Part shown: positions 6,125 to 6,261 of the stretch, one piece after another
Numbering within the stretch: position 1 is the stretch's first letter
Layout of the letters: every line of letters begins with the position of its first letter
Source of the DNA: JBBQUP01 sp038212305
Lineage (GTDB): Bacteria; Bacteroidota; Bacteroidia; Bacteroidales; Marinilabiliaceae
Direction: 5' to 3'
Length of the DNA: 6,261 nt
Assembly: GCA_038212305.1 (NCBI GenBank)
Contig: JBBQUP010000138.1
Span: 1-6,261, forward strand
Program-made: the position numbers and the translations under genes
Notes under the pieces: generated by a model
What the model saw: the letters and a program-made list of their open reading frames with translations, nothing else
Told to the model about the DNA's origin: nothing
Databases searched by the model: none

Positions 6125-6261
6125 TTAAGCGGCAATTTTGCCGTATTCCAATAGTTCTTTGACAATTTTTTGATTTTTAGCAGTGTTTGGATTAATAGCA
6201 AACCTGCACATAAATCGTTCGAGCATCAATGTATTGTTGTACAATGTTTTATAGTTGGCCA
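6125..6261 (-). CDS. C-terminal end of an unrecognised protein, cut by window edge
   Basis: Reading the minus strand from 6259, 44 codons are open to a TAA at 6127-6125; the other two minus frames hit stops within twelve codons of the edge. The peptide contains LMLERFMCRFAINPNTAKNQ and ends in EYGKIAA. It is a plausible, mixed-charge C terminus with a likely final helix (KIVKELLEY). I do not recognise the family. A transposase or a small nucleic-acid-associated protein would fit but is a guess. The gene shares the strand of the operon and ends 191 bases before it, with no clear terminator between, so some read-through is possible. The start lies outside the window. Confidence 0.5.
   Translation of the reverse strand, partial: ANYKTLYNNTLMLERFMCRFAINPNTAKNQKIVKELLEYGKIAA
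6130..6143. repeat. 14-base perfect palindromic hairpin at the end of the partial gene
   Basis: CGGCAA (6130-6135) and TTGCCG (6138-6143) are exact reverse complements around TT. The structure spans the last codons of the partial gene. On the minus strand it is followed by CTTAAAATC, which has no T tract, so termination is not supported. It may be chance, or part of a weak 3'-end structure. Confidence 0.35.

Overview
The window looks like chromosomal DNA from a low-GC member of the Bacteroidota, probably Bacteroidales-like. Three things point there: a DPP11-type S46 dipeptidyl-peptidase, a KdsC of the form I associate with Bacteroides relatives, and AT-rich translation starts with no Shine-Dalgarno sequence. 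All clearly recognisable genes lie on the minus strand and are transcribed right to left.

Layout from right to left, which is the direction of transcription. The last 44 codons of an unrecognised protein run in from the right edge and stop at 6125. A spacer of about 190 bases follows, with a candidate Bacteroidota-type promoter at 5968-5999. Then come a Rossmann/DUF2520 oxidoreductase-like protein (5163-5933), the KDO-8-phosphate phosphatase KdsC (4557-5072), a nine-helix UbiA-family prenyltransferase resembling digeranylgeranylglyceryl-phosphate synthase (3587-4534), and a Maf nucleotide pyrophosphatase (2977-3582). The kdsC-ubiA-maf genes are separated by only 22 and 4 bases, so they are almost certainly one transcript. 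The DUF2520 gene is 90 bases upstream and probably belongs to it. After a 133-base gap comes a secreted or periplasmic S46 peptidase (654-2843). Its specificity-determining Arg marks it as DPP11, which removes dipeptides with Asp or Glu at P1.

Bases 1-653 hold no convincing gene. They are AT-rich and contain a perfect 20-bp inverted repeat around a six-A loop (425-470), a smaller hairpin (539-564), a 12-base direct repeat (567-578 and 609-620) and weak leftward promoter-like matches.

The four-gene cluster mixes envelope chemistry (KDO for lipopolysaccharide, a polyprenyl-transfer membrane enzyme) with nucleotide house-cleaning (Maf) and an uncharacterised NAD(P)-binding protein. DPP11 is a separate function in peptide nutrition. 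I see no defence system, CRISPR array, phage or clear mobile element. The most open questions are the substrate of the UbiA enzyme, the role of DUF2520 in this cluster, and the function of the long hairpin.
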